From positions 3,196,001-3,260,000 of the forward strand of contig NZ_CP133548.1 of the NCBI RefSeq assembly GCF_031198435.1: a DNA stretch of 64,000 nt. Reading direction: 5' to 3'. Made by a program: the position numbers and the translations under genes. The stretch is from Pleionea litopenaei (GTDB lineage Bacteria > Pseudomonadota > Gammaproteobacteria > Enterobacterales > Kangiellaceae). The notes beneath the pieces were generated by a model, which was given only the letters and a program-made list of their open reading frames with translations, ran no database searches and was not told the DNA's origin. Of this stretch, positions 36,534 through 44,684 are shown piece by piece (position 1 is the stretch's first letter; every line of letters starts with the position of its first letter).

Positions 36534-36989
36534 TTAACGTTTACGGCGAACGTGCAAAATCTTTGTCACTTTAGCAACTAGCTGCTGATTGGCATCGAAG
36601 ATGTCTACTTCGAATTCAGGTTCGTACTTTTCTTGTTGGTCGGTGAGTTGTTTTATTTCTAACACTTTTTCTGGCGAGAGTTTGAACTCACAATAGACAT
36701 CGGTGGTTCCTGGTCGAATATATTTAATCGTCGCCCCCTTGTCCCAAACAATATAATCGCGGCCTAACTGGTTCACTAATAACAAGGCGTAAAATGGATC
36801 AGTCATAGAGTAAAGCGAGCCGCCATAAGCGGTACCGAAATAATTGCTGTTAAGACGTCCTTTGCGAAGTTTAACTCTGGCGTAATCCCATTGTTCAGTG
36901 ATCTCTAAAACTTTTAATCCAGCGCCTAAGTAGGGAGGCCAAATATTGAAAAGTCGTTTTAACCAGATGGCGTTGAGTTTACGTTTCAT
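36534..36989 (-). CDS. DUF4442 hotdog-fold protein, probable thioesterase-like
   Basis: Hotdog-fold protein of the DUF4442 type. The segment NYFGTAYGGSLYSMTDPFYA contains the hotdog helix with the Gly-Gly-Ser and Asp usual in this family; KGATIKYIRPGTTDVYCEF is the central strand pair. Related proteins are annotated as acyl-CoA thioesterase-like, but the substrate is unknown. The ATG at 36989 lies 11 bases inside the tatC end and is preferred over the GTG at 36992. It is co-transcribed with tatABC. Confidence 0.82.
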   Translation of the reverse strand: MKRKLNAIWLKRLFNIWPPYLGAGLKVLEITEQWDYARVKLRKGRLNSNYFGTAYGGSLYSMTDPFYALLLVNQLGRDYIVWDKGATIKYIRPGTTDVYCEFKLSPEKVLEIKQLTDQQEKYEPEFEVDIFDANQQLVAKVTKILHVRRKR

Positions 36990-37764
36990 CACTAGGCTTT
37001 TCAGCGGGTGAAGGTTTTATCCAGGTCGCTAGAAATAACCCTAACTCAAACAGCATCCACATAGGAACGGCAAGTAAGGTTTGTGAAATCATATCGGGCG
37101 GCGTCAGGAGCATGCCGATGACGAAAGCGCCGACAATAATGTAAGGTCGCTTTTCTTTCAAATTCGCAACAGTGGTCGTTCCGCTCCACACAAGCAACAT
37201 AGTGACGATGGGCACTTCAAAGGCAACGCCGAATGCAAAAAACAGTTTTAACATGATGTTTAAGCTGTCGGTCATATCGGGTATGTAACGAATGCCTTCG
37301 GGAATCACCGATGGGAAAAACTGAAACATCAATGGGAAGACAATAAAATAACAAAACACCATGCCGCTGTAAAAGAGCACAACGCTACTGAATAATAACG
37401 GAATCGCTAAACGTTTTTCGTTTTGATACAGCGCTGGAGAAATAAATGCCCATAGCTGATGCAGAACAACCGGTATGGCTAAAAAGAAAGCCAGTACCAA
37501 TGATAATTTAAAAGGGGTGAAAAAAGGAGCAATGACACTGGTAGACACCATTTCACTGCCTTCTGGAAGATGGGCGATTAAAGGTTTTGCCACAATAAGG
37601 TAAAGATCATTGGCGAAATAAACCAGCCCTAAAAAGAGAACAACAATGGTGATAACTGCTTTTAACAGACGTGATCTTAATTCTACTAAATGACCCAGTA
37701 GTGGCATTTCCGCAGCGCTATTTTGGGACTCATCTTTTGCTGCATTCGATTGTGGTTCAGTCAT
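36979..37764 (-). CDS. tatC: Sec-independent protein translocase TatC
   Basis: Six-helix inner-membrane subunit that recognises twin-arginine signal peptides. HLVELRSRLLKAVI is the N-terminal cytoplasmic signature. The periplasmic loop and helices follow the family, with AFGVAFEVPIVTMLL the conserved Glu-bearing helix and GAFVIGMLLTPPDMISQTLLAVPMWMLFE (read in parts) near the end. The length (261) is normal. The start lies two bases after the stop of the TatB tail ORF. The C-terminus overlaps the DUF4442 gene. Confidence 0.96.
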   Translation of the reverse strand: MTEPQSNAAKDESQNSAAEMPLLGHLVELRSRLLKAVITIVVLFLGLVYFANDLYLIVAKPLIAHLPEGSEMVSTSVIAPFFTPFKLSLVLAFFLAIPVVLHQLWAFISPALYQNEKRLAIPLLFSSVVLFYSGMVFCYFIVFPLMFQFFPSVIPEGIRYIPDMTDSLNIMLKLFFAFGVAFEVPIVTMLLVWSGTTTVANLKEKRPYIIVGAFVIGMLLTPPDMISQTLLAVPMWMLFELGLFLATWIKPSPAEKPSDET

Positions 37765-37766
37765 GC

Positions 37767-38027
37767 TTAGTTACCGCTATGGTCCTTTGGACGGGCAATT
37801 TTCTCTGCCGACGCTGTCGGTTCGTTCGCTTGGCGTTGCTCTCTTGGTAAGGGTTCAAACTCGACTGGATTGTCACATCCTGACTGCTCATCAAGCTCAT
37901 CGTCTGGTTGACTATCTATGGATTGATGGTGCTCTGTCTGCTGTTGTTTATCGCGTTCAAACTGCTGGCGAGTCTCGGCAATTTTTTTCTGCAACTCTTC
38001 AGGTGTCTCTTCAGGCGTCTTTTTCAT
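37767..38027 (-). CDS. Probable displaced C-terminal part of TatB
   Basis: An 86-residue acidic, Gln-rich reading frame (starting MKKTPEETPEELQKKIAET) with no membrane segment. It overlaps the TatB 3' end by 17 bases in another frame. Removing one base from an A5 run (T5 at 38020-38024 on the plus strand) joins the two frames as PMDEKTPEETPEELQ and gives a TatB of about 165 residues, the usual length. The composition is that of a TatB tail. So it is most likely not an independent gene, though translation from its own ATG in the tat operon cannot be excluded. Confidence 0.55.
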   Translation of the reverse strand: MKKTPEETPEELQKKIAETRQQFERDKQQQTEHHQSIDSQPDDELDEQSGCDNPVEFEPLPREQRQANEPTASAEKIARPKDHSGN

Positions 38028-38265
38028 CCATAGGACGATTCATAAATGCGTCCATTTGTTGTTGCTGTTGTTTAATTTGCTGACGAAGTTCGTCAATTTG
38101 TAACTCGCGATCAATTTCTTGTTTGAACGAGCTAAAGGCGCGGCGGGCCTTTCCAATCCAGCGTCCAATAGCGCGTGCAGCAACAGGCAAACGCTCAGGC
38201 CCTAAGACCACGAGACCAACAATTGTTACCAAGCAGAGCTCTAGAAAACCAATATCGAAAGGCAT
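38011..38265 (-). CDS. tatB: Sec-independent protein translocase TatB (short; probably frameshifted)
   Basis: Tat subunit that works with TatC in substrate binding. The start MPFDIGFLELCLVTIVGLVVLGPERLPVAARAIGRW (read in parts) gives the single N-terminal helix, the glycine-proline hinge LGPERLP and the amphipathic helix characteristic of TatB. The reading frame ends at 84 residues (DEKDA), about half the usual length. The missing hydrophilic tail is encoded immediately after, in another frame. Even a short TatB can function in E. coli, so activity is plausible either way. It lies between tatA and tatC. Confidence 0.9.
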   Translation of the reverse strand: MPFDIGFLELCLVTIVGLVVLGPERLPVAARAIGRWIGKARRAFSSFKQEIDRELQIDELRQQIKQQQQQMDAFMNRPMDEKDA

Positions 38266-38280
38266 GGTAGTAAAGGCAGC

Positions 38281-38505
38281 TTATCGATGTTCTTGGTCTT
38301 TTTGCTTTTCGGTTACTTCACCTTCAATGACGTCTTCTTCTTTTGGCAAGTTCTTTTGCGCGTCATTTTGCTCTTCATCGTTCATACCTTTTTTAAACCC
38401 TTTTACTGCAGCGCCTAAATCACCGCCAACGTTACGGAGTTTTTTAGTACCGAAGAGTAATATGACGATCAATAAGATGATCAATATCTGCCACATACTT
38501 ATCAT
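38281..38505 (-). CDS. tatA: Sec-independent protein translocase TatA
   Basis: Pore-forming subunit of the twin-arginine translocase, a 74-residue single-helix protein. [38 protein letters not shown] (read in parts) shows the membrane helix, the FGTKKLR hinge and the amphipathic helix; the C-terminus is highly charged. First gene of tatABC on this strand, with hinT 30 bases upstream. Confidence 0.95.
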   Translation of the reverse strand: MISMWQILIILLIVILLFGTKKLRNVGGDLGAAVKGFKKGMNDEEQNDAQKNLPKEEDVIEGEVTEKQKDQEHR

Positions 38506-38535
38506 GTTGCTAGTTCCTTATCATTCAATCTATGT

Positions 38536-38871
38536 TTAGGCGAAAGGCATTGGCCCGCCACCGAGGAGGTGAAAATGTATATGAAAAACTTCTTGTCCAC
38601 CGCCTTTTCCGGTATTTAAAACGGTTCTGAAACCATCGTTCAGGCCATGCTGCTGCGCAAGCTTGGGTAGTGTAAGCATAATATGTGACATTAATTCACT
38701 GTCGTCTGCGTTAGCTTCAGCCAGACTGTGTATATGTTTACGAGGAACAACCAACACATGAGTAGGGGCCTTAGGAGCAATATCGTGAAAGACCACTAGC
38801 TGTTCATCTTGATACACCTGCTTTGATGGTATTTCACCAGCAATGATTTTACAGAATAAGCAGTCACTCAT
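38536..38871 (-). CDS. hinT: HIT-family purine nucleoside phosphoramidase HinT
   Basis: Small nucleotide-binding hydrolase acting on adenosine phosphoramidates. The histidine triad is HIHFH at residues 97-101, within EVFHIHFHLLGGGPM. CLFCKIIAGEIPSKQVYQDE at the N-terminus is typical, with two cysteines that may bind zinc. At 111 residues it matches the short HinT class. It sits between ubiB and tatA on the same strand. Confidence 0.94.
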   Translation of the reverse strand: MSDCLFCKIIAGEIPSKQVYQDEQLVVFHDIAPKAPTHVLVVPRKHIHSLAEANADDSELMSHIMLTLPKLAQQHGLNDGFRTVLNTGKGGGQEVFHIHFHLLGGGPMPFA

Positions 38872-38995
38872 AGCGTCTCCTATTGGTATTCAAAGTGTTG
38901 GTCGCATTTGCCATACCGTTTCGGTCTACAAGTTTATGGCTCATGTGGTCTCATGTCTACGGTAATTTGCTGTTTATGAGCGCTAACGCAAGGTT

Positions 38996-40624
38996 TCAAC
39001 GGCTTAAAGAAAGGATAAAAAAGACCGCACTAATTGCCCCACTGGTTATCGCGAACGCAGGTTGTGAAGTGCTTACAAAGCCGGTTGCTAGTATGGCCAA
39101 ACTTGTTCCAATTAATGCACAGTTGAGCTTTTGGCTATTTTTTTTCTGTCGCGCTTGCTGAACTTGTATTAACGGTTGAAATTGAGCCAGCTGCTCACTG
39201 GTTTGGCTTTGCTGCTCAAGAAACTGTGCTAGCTTCTCGGGCATTTCTGGAAACTCTTCAATCCAAGTTGGCCATTTGTTTCGAAGTCGTCGAACTATCG
39301 CTTTTACGCCATATTGCTGTTTGACCCAGTCTTTTAAAAAGGGTTTGGCTGTCGCCCATAAATCTAAATCTGGATAGAGCTGTCGTCCAAGACCTTCAAT
39401 ATACAAAAGCGTTTTTTGGAGCAAGACCAACTGGGGTTGAACTTCCATATTAAAACGTCGGGCAACTTGGAACAATTGAATTAAAAAGTGGCCGAATGAA
39501 ATTTCTGATAATGGTTTACCAAAAATTGGTTCGCATGCGGTTCGAATGGCCGACTCAAATGCTTCAACCGGCGTCTCAGCGGGGATCCAACCTGATTGGA
39601 TATGGAGCTCGGCAATGCGTCGATAATCACGGTCGAAAAACGCGACAAAGTTTTCCGCAAGATAGCGCTTATCGTTAGCGCCTAGCGTGCCCATGATTCC
39701 ACAGTCGATACCAATGTAAACCGGCTTCTGGGGATCTCTAACATCAACAAATATATTGCCGGGGTGCATATCGGCGTGAAAAAAGCTATCACGAAAGACT
39801 TGAGTAAAAAATATTTCGACACCACGATGAGCCAGCTCTTGCATATCGGTATTGGCTGCTTTGAGAGCGTTGACATCAGAAATTGGAATGCCATAAATCC
39901 GCTCTTGAACCATGACTTTTTCTCGGGTTAAGTCCCAATAGACTTCTGGAATATACAGTAACTCGCTGTTTTCAAAGTTGCGTTTTAGTTGAGAGGTGTT
40001 GGCCGCTTCAGTGCGTAAATCAAGTTCGTTATAGATCGTTGCTTCATAATCTGAAACAACGTGTTTGGGTTTAAAGCGTTTTGCTTCACTAAAATATCTT
40101 TCAACCCAAGAAGCTAGTTGACGGAGCAGTGCCAGATCTCTTTTAAGTTGTGCGCGAATGCCTGGACGAATGACTTTAACGACCACTGCCTTTCCATTGG
40201 GTAAGGTCGCAGCGTGGACTTGAGCCATTGAAGCTGAGGCTAATGGCGTTGCCGAAAAATCATTAAAGACATCGCTAACTGGCTGCCCTAATTGTTGTTC
40301 AATTCTTGCTTTGGCCTGCTGTTCAGGAAAAGGTGGTACCTTATCTTGCAATAACATAAGCTCATCGGCGAGATCCGGTGGCAGTAAGTCGCGACGAGTT
40401 GATAACATTTGGCCAAACTTAACGAAGATAGGACCGAGCTCCGTGAGTGCTTCTCTAACACGTTGACCTTGAGGAATTTGCGAGTTACAACGTCGCGTCA
40501 ATGCAACGAGTCGAAGCAATGGAATAAAGGGTTTTAATGGAGTATCGCTAAAATACTCATCGAGTCGATATTTGATCAACACTCGGTTAATCGTCATTGC
40601 TCGGCGCAGATTTTTAAACGTCAT
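38996..40624 (-). CDS. ubiB: Ubiquinone biosynthesis protein kinase-like UbiB
   Basis: Atypical kinase-like ATPase needed for ubiquinone synthesis. [21 protein letters not shown] contains the KxGQ motif; [18 protein letters not shown] follows as the A-rich nucleotide loop and [13 protein letters not shown] with [10 protein letters not shown] form the catalytic and metal-binding regions. Two C-terminal helices (about 498-518 and 522-542) anchor it to the inner membrane. The length (542) equals the E. coli protein. It follows ubiJ by 15 bases on the same strand. Confidence 0.96.
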   Translation of the reverse strand: MTFKNLRRAMTINRVLIKYRLDEYFSDTPLKPFIPLLRLVALTRRCNSQIPQGQRVREALTELGPIFVKFGQMLSTRRDLLPPDLADELMLLQDKVPPFPEQQAKARIEQQLGQPVSDVFNDFSATPLASASMAQVHAATLPNGKAVVVKVIRPGIRAQLKRDLALLRQLASWVERYFSEAKRFKPKHVVSDYEATIYNELDLRTEAANTSQLKRNFENSELLYIPEVYWDLTREKVMVQERIYGIPISDVNALKAANTDMQELAHRGVEIFFTQVFRDSFFHADMHPGNIFVDVRDPQKPVYIGIDCGIMGTLGANDKRYLAENFVAFFDRDYRRIAELHIQSGWIPAETPVEAFESAIRTACEPIFGKPLSEISFGHFLIQLFQVARRFNMEVQPQLVLLQKTLLYIEGLGRQLYPDLDLWATAKPFLKDWVKQQYGVKAIVRRLRNKWPTWIEEFPEMPEKLAQFLEQQSQTSEQLAQFQPLIQVQQARQKKNSQKLNCALIGTSLAILATGFVSTSQPAFAITSGAISAVFFILSLSR

Positions 40625-40639
40625 ACCGAAAGCCGACTC

Positions 40640-41275
40640 CTATGAACTCATTTTATTAGTTAAGACTGAAATTCTAGCTTCTAAGCGGCTGACATCAGAT
40701 TTTAGTTCATCGATCTCAGAAAATAGCGTGTCTGCTTCGCTGACCGTTGGCGTTAATAGTAACTCTTCGGTCATGTATTCTTGACTGTTTTGCTTAAAGG
40801 TAAAAAAGCTTTTTTTGGCAAACTGATGAAACTGCTTGAGTGATCGACCTGCCTGATGAGCAAAGATATCACCGGTGTATTTGGATAAAGCTTCCTCCCA
40901 GTCTAGATCCAACTGTTGCCAAAATGCTTGAAAGGTTTGGGCCGTGTTAATTTCACCGCTAAAGTGTAGCTCACCGGTAAAAAATGCATCACCGCCGCGT
41001 TGTTGTTGTGCCATATTAAAAAAAGCGAAGCTGGTGCCACTGAGTGTTACATTGGCACTGTGCTCTAGGCGACTGTGGACCGCTACAATGGGTTGTCCGG
41101 CAATGGGCGACTCATTAAACGCTAGCCAAAACTCAAGTTCCCAGTCAGTAAGAGAGAGACATATGGTTTTTCCAGCCAATGGCTGAGCTTTATGCAAGAC
41201 ATCGGAATCGAGCGCAATCACTTGATTGAGCATCTTTTCAATCACGGTAGCGAGGGCTAAATTTAAGCTACTCAT
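40640..41275 (-). CDS. ubiJ: Ubiquinone biosynthesis accessory factor UbiJ
   Basis: SCP2-domain lipid-binding scaffold of the soluble ubiquinone-synthesis complex, partnered with UbiK. The N-terminal part (about 15-115) is the SCP2 fold; the C-terminal region (about 160-208) is a coiled coil with SEIDELKSDVSRLEARISVL. Length of 211 and position between ubiE and ubiB are standard. The protein is not strongly conserved at sequence level, so context is part of the call. Confidence 0.9.
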   Translation of the reverse strand: MSSLNLALATVIEKMLNQVIALDSDVLHKAQPLAGKTICLSLTDWELEFWLAFNESPIAGQPIVAVHSRLEHSANVTLSGTSFAFFNMAQQQRGGDAFFTGELHFSGEINTAQTFQAFWQQLDLDWEEALSKYTGDIFAHQAGRSLKQFHQFAKKSFFTFKQNSQEYMTEELLLTPTVSEADTLFSEIDELKSDVSRLEARISVLTNKMSS

Positions 41276-41287
41276 AGTGTTGAAAAA

Positions 41288-42031
41288 TTAAAACTTAAAG
41301 CCACGGTGCAAAGCGACGATGCCGCCGGTCATGTTCTGATAATCAACTTCATCAAAGCCAGCCGCTAGCATCATGCTTTTTAAGGTTTCTTGGTCAGGAT
41401 GCATTCGAATCGACTCGGCTAAATATTGATAGCTGTCGCTGTCGTTAACTAATAATTTACCCATTTTGGGAAGTAAATTAAAAGAATAAAAATCGTAAGC
41501 TTTGCTGAGTAACGGTAATTCTGGCTTTGAGAATTCTAATACGAGCAATCGACCGCCAGGTTTTAGTACGCGCTGCATGCTGGCCAATGCTTTCTCTTTA
41601 TCAGTAACATTGCGCAGCCCGAAGCCAATGGTGATCACATCAAAAGTATTGTCGGCAAAAGGAAGTGATTCTGCATTGACTTGAGCGAATTCAATCCTTC
41701 CACCATAACCCCTGTCGATGAGCTTATCGCGCCCGACATTTAACATGGAGGCGTTGATATCGGCCAGAATGACTTGGCCACTAGCACCCACTTTGTCTGC
41801 AAACTTCATGGCTAAGTCGCCTGTTCCACCGGCTAAGTCCAAAACTTTATGTCCGGGTCTCACACCACTCATTTCAATGGTAAAACGTTTCCATAAACGA
41901 TGAATACCCATCGACATGACATCATTCATTAGATCGTACTTGGCGGCGACAGAATGAAAGACATCGGCAACCTTATGCTGTTTCTGTTCAACGTCGACGG
42001 TTTGATAACCAAAATGTGTTTTATCGCTCAT
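41288..42031 (-). CDS. ubiE: Ubiquinone/menaquinone C-methyltransferase UbiE
   Basis: SAM-dependent methyltransferase acting on the quinone precursor ring. [21 protein letters not shown] is the SAM-binding motif [17 protein letters not shown] follows, and [18 protein letters not shown] and [13 protein letters not shown] are UbiE-specific. Length of 247 is normal. It heads the ubiE-ubiJ-ubiB run, with the DUF971 gene 28 bases upstream. Confidence 0.97.
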   Translation of the reverse strand: MSDKTHFGYQTVDVEQKQHKVADVFHSVAAKYDLMNDVMSMGIHRLWKRFTIEMSGVRPGHKVLDLAGGTGDLAMKFADKVGASGQVILADINASMLNVGRDKLIDRGYGGRIEFAQVNAESLPFADNTFDVITIGFGLRNVTDKEKALASMQRVLKPGGRLLVLEFSKPELPLLSKAYDFYSFNLLPKMGKLLVNDSDSYQYLAESIRMHPDQETLKSMMLAAGFDEVDYQNMTGGIVALHRGFKF

Positions 42032-42059
42032 TCGCGGATACCGTTATGTAAGTGTGAAA

Positions 42060-42443
42060 TTAAGTTATCTTTTTAAACTTGGGCTCGCTATTTGGTTCGC
42101 GCGAAGCATGCTCTTGTTGCAGTCGGTTTAAATAGTTCTGCCACAAGGTCTCTTGTTGGGCGCCAAGTTCTTGAAAGGTCTGCCAAGTATACAGTCCTGA
42201 ATCATGGCCGTCATCAAAGGTAATTTGAATGGCATAGTGCCCGACGGGTTTCAGGTTAGTGATTCGAACCTGCTTTTTACCGGCCACTAATTTTAGCGGA
42301 CCACCGCCGTGTCCTCGAACTTCGGCAGAAGGTGAGTATACTCGTAAAAACTCAGCACTAAATTGATAGCTATGTTCAGCAAATATCACTTCCAAATATT
42401 GGCTTTTTTGGTGAAATTTTATATCGAGTGGAGCTTGAGTCAC
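42060..42443 (-). CDS. DUF971 domain protein
   Basis: A 127-residue cytoplasmic protein of the DUF971 family, related to the N-terminal domain of gamma-butyrobetaine hydroxylase. FSAEFLRVYSPSAEVRGHG, VRITNLKPVGHYAIQITFDDGHDSGLYTWQTFQELG (read in parts) are family marks. It is often found beside hslVU and ubiE in gammaproteobacteria, as here. Function unknown; related proteins have been linked to iron-sulfur or oxygen-dependent chemistry, but no ligands are obvious here. Confidence 0.88.
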   Translation of the reverse strand: MTQAPLDIKFHQKSQYLEVIFAEHSYQFSAEFLRVYSPSAEVRGHGGGPLKLVAGKKQVRITNLKPVGHYAIQITFDDGHDSGLYTWQTFQELGAQQETLWQNYLNRLQQEHASREPNSEPKFKKIT

Positions 42444-42552
42444 AAAAATAACCTCAACGACAAGGCGTTTTGATTCGGTAGCGCAAGTGTAGCAACTTTT
42501 CGATCATAACGTCATCTGTTGCTACACTCGCCATGGTGAGTTTAGAGAAGGT

Positions 42553-43887
42553 TTAGAGGATAAAGCGGCTTAAATCTTCATCTTCAACTAGGTCAGTCAG
42601 TTGTTGATTGACATAAGCTGCATCGATGGTCACTGCCTCATCTACCTCAGAGGCGCTGAAACTAATGTCTTCGAGCAGTTTTTCCATCACCGTTTGTAAG
42701 CGGCGAGCGCCAATATTCTCGGTACGCTCGTTGACTTGCCAAGCTATCTCTGCAATTCGCTGAATGCCACTGTCGGCAAACTCGATCTGACGATTTTCGG
42801 TGGCCATTAGAGCTTTGTATTGCTTTGTGAGCGAGGCGTCGGGCTCGGTCAGAATACGAATGAAATCATTGGTTGATAGCGCCTTCAACTCCACGCGGGT
42901 AGGCAATCGACCTTGTAATTCGGGAATCAAATCTGACGGTTTGGCCAAATGAAATGCCCCTGAGGCAATGAATAAAATGTGGTCTGTTTTTATCATTCCG
43001 TACTTGGTGCTGACCGTGCAACCCTCGACGAGCGGTAATAGGTCTCTTTGTACACCTTCGCGAGAGACATCACCACCGGACGCTTCTTGGCGTTTTGCCA
43101 CCTTATCAATTTCATCAATAAACACTATTCCGTTTTGCTCAACGGCGTCAACGGCATTGTTTTTTAAGTCGTCTAAATTGATCAGCCGCTCCGCTTCTTC
43201 TTCGCGAATGAGCTTAAACGCGTCTTTAACTTTCAACTTCCGACGTTTAGTTTTACCTGGAGACATGTTCTGAAACATGTTTTGTAGCTGACTGGTCATT
43301 TCTTCCATGCCAGGTGGTGCCATAATTTCGACACCAACTTGTGGCGCAGCAATATCGACTTCGATTTCTTTATCGTCGAGTTCACCCTCACGTAACTTTT
43401 TACGAAACAGTTGTCGGCTGGCGCTCTCTTGCTCTGGTTGTGAATCGCTGGTATCGAAGCCCATACTCCGAGGTGGCGGTAATAAGGCGTCAAGAATGCG
43501 CTCTTCTGCGGCATCTTCGGCCCTGGGTTTTACTCGTTCAACTTCTTGCTCTCGCAGCATTTTAAACGCCGCATCGACTAAATCACGGACAATGGAGTCG
43601 ACATCGCGTCCTACATAGCCAACTTCGGTAAATTTAGTGGCCTCGATTTTTATAAAGGGTGCATTGGCTAATTTCGCTAAGCGCCGAGCAATTTCTGTTT
43701 TCCCGACCCCGGTAGGGCCAATCATAAGAATGTTCTTGGGAGTAATTTCATTGCGCAATTGGTCATCAACTTGCATTCGACGCCAGCGGTTACGTAGGGC
43801 AATAGCCACTGCGCGCTTAGCGGCATCTTGGCCGATAATGTGTTTATCTAATTCGTGAACAATCTCTCGTGGAGTCATGTGTGACAT
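42553..43887 (-). CDS. hslU: HslU ATPase subunit of the HslUV protease
   Basis: AAA+ unfoldase that feeds proteins to HslV. It starts [20 protein letters not shown]; this ATG (43885-43887) is chosen over one seven codons earlier because the residues align with E. coli HslU. Walker A is [14 protein letters not shown], Walker B FIDEIDK, and the pore motif [10 protein letters not shown] follows. The I domain is about residues 110-240. [11 protein letters not shown] is the C-terminal tail that docks on HslV. It is 27 bases after hslV on the same strand. Confidence 0.97.
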   Translation of the reverse strand: MSHMTPREIVHELDKHIIGQDAAKRAVAIALRNRWRRMQVDDQLRNEITPKNILMIGPTGVGKTEIARRLAKLANAPFIKIEATKFTEVGYVGRDVDSIVRDLVDAAFKMLREQEVERVKPRAEDAAEERILDALLPPPRSMGFDTSDSQPEQESASRQLFRKKLREGELDDKEIEVDIAAPQVGVEIMAPPGMEEMTSQLQNMFQNMSPGKTKRRKLKVKDAFKLIREEEAERLINLDDLKNNAVDAVEQNGIVFIDEIDKVAKRQEASGGDVSREGVQRDLLPLVEGCTVSTKYGMIKTDHILFIASGAFHLAKPSDLIPELQGRLPTRVELKALSTNDFIRILTEPDASLTKQYKALMATENRQIEFADSGIQRIAEIAWQVNERTENIGARRLQTVMEKLLEDISFSASEVDEAVTIDAAYVNQQLTDLVEDEDLSRFIL

Positions 43888-43914
43888 AGTGAACTCTCTC
43901 GCTCTCAAAGTCGG

Positions 43915-44460
43915 TTAATCAAGGACTTCGATGGTTAAATTTTGGTTGGTGTATACGCAGATATCACCGGCAATTTTTAAGCTGGCCTGAACAATCTCTT
44001 TAGCACCCATGTCGGTGTTTTCGAGCAGTGCTTTGGCAGCTGATTGAGCAAAGGCGCCACCGGATCCAATGGCTAATAATCCGCCATCTTCTAATTCAGG
44101 TTCAATCACATCGCCGTTGCCAGAAATAATAAATGAATGCTCGTGGTCTGCCACGATTAACATGGCCTCTAAGCGCCGTAGCATACGGTCTGTACGCCAG
44201 TCTTTGGCGAGCTCGACAGCGGCTCGTAGTAATTTGCCTTGATGCATTTCTAACTTGGCCTCAAAACGCTCGAATAGCGTAAAGGCGTCGGCAGTACCGC
44301 CGGCAAATCCGGCCAAAACTTTATTGTGGTATAACCGGCGAACCTTGCGTGCATTGCCTTTCATTACGGTATTCCCAAGGGATACTTGGCCGTCTCCGCC
44401 AATGACGACTTGTCCTTTTCGACGGACTGAGACAATGGTGGTTCCTCGAAACTGTTCCAA
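43915..44460 (-). CDS. hslV: HslV protease subunit of HslUV
   Basis: Threonine peptidase of the bacterial proteasome-like HslUV complex. [20 protein letters not shown] matches the mature N-terminus of HslV. The only start in range is TTG (44458-44460), with AGGAG six bases upstream; it makes MEQFRG precede the first threonine. So a six-residue propeptide would have to be removed to free the catalytic Thr, instead of Met alone as in E. coli. [32 protein letters not shown] is the strongly conserved core (read in parts). A heat-shock-type promoter lies upstream. Confidence 0.93.
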   Translation of the reverse strand: MEQFRGTTIVSVRRKGQVVIGGDGQVSLGNTVMKGNARKVRRLYHNKVLAGFAGGTADAFTLFERFEAKLEMHQGKLLRAAVELAKDWRTDRMLRRLEAMLIVADHEHSFIISGNGDVIEPELEDGGLLAIGSGGAFAQSAAKALLENTDMGAKEIVQASLKIAGDICVYTNQNLTIEVLD

Positions 44461-44496
44461 AATAGACTCCTGCTGCTCTTGGTGGGTCAGTTGCCT

Positions 44497-44526
44497 ATAA
44501 GTGGGGATCAGATATTGGAATTCAAG
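44497..44526 (-). promoter_or_regulatory. Heat-shock (sigma-32 type) promoter of hslVU
   Basis: On the minus strand CTTGAAT is followed after 13 bases by CCCCACTTAT, close to the sigma-32 consensus (CTTGAAA, 13-17 bases, CCCCATnT). It is 37 bases before the hslV start, in the right direction, and hslVU is a classic heat-shock operon. Confidence 0.8.
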
Positions 44527-44644
44527 GCTTGGGTGTGTCGGGCTGTTGATTTACTGATCGTCGACTCGAAACAGCTATCTACCCAAAAATCTTACTTGGT
44601 GGGCGATAGATAGCGGACTCAAGGCTTTAAATTCTCGTCATCGA

Positions 44645-44653
44645 TGGTAGAAT
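44645..44653 (+). promoter_or_regulatory. Extended -10 promoter element of rapA
   Basis: TGG-TAGAAT, 32 bases before the rapA ATG and followed by GCGCGCCC, like the mdh element. Confidence 0.45.
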
Positions 44654-44684
44654 GCGCGCCCTTTCTGGTCGTCGGTGAATAAAA

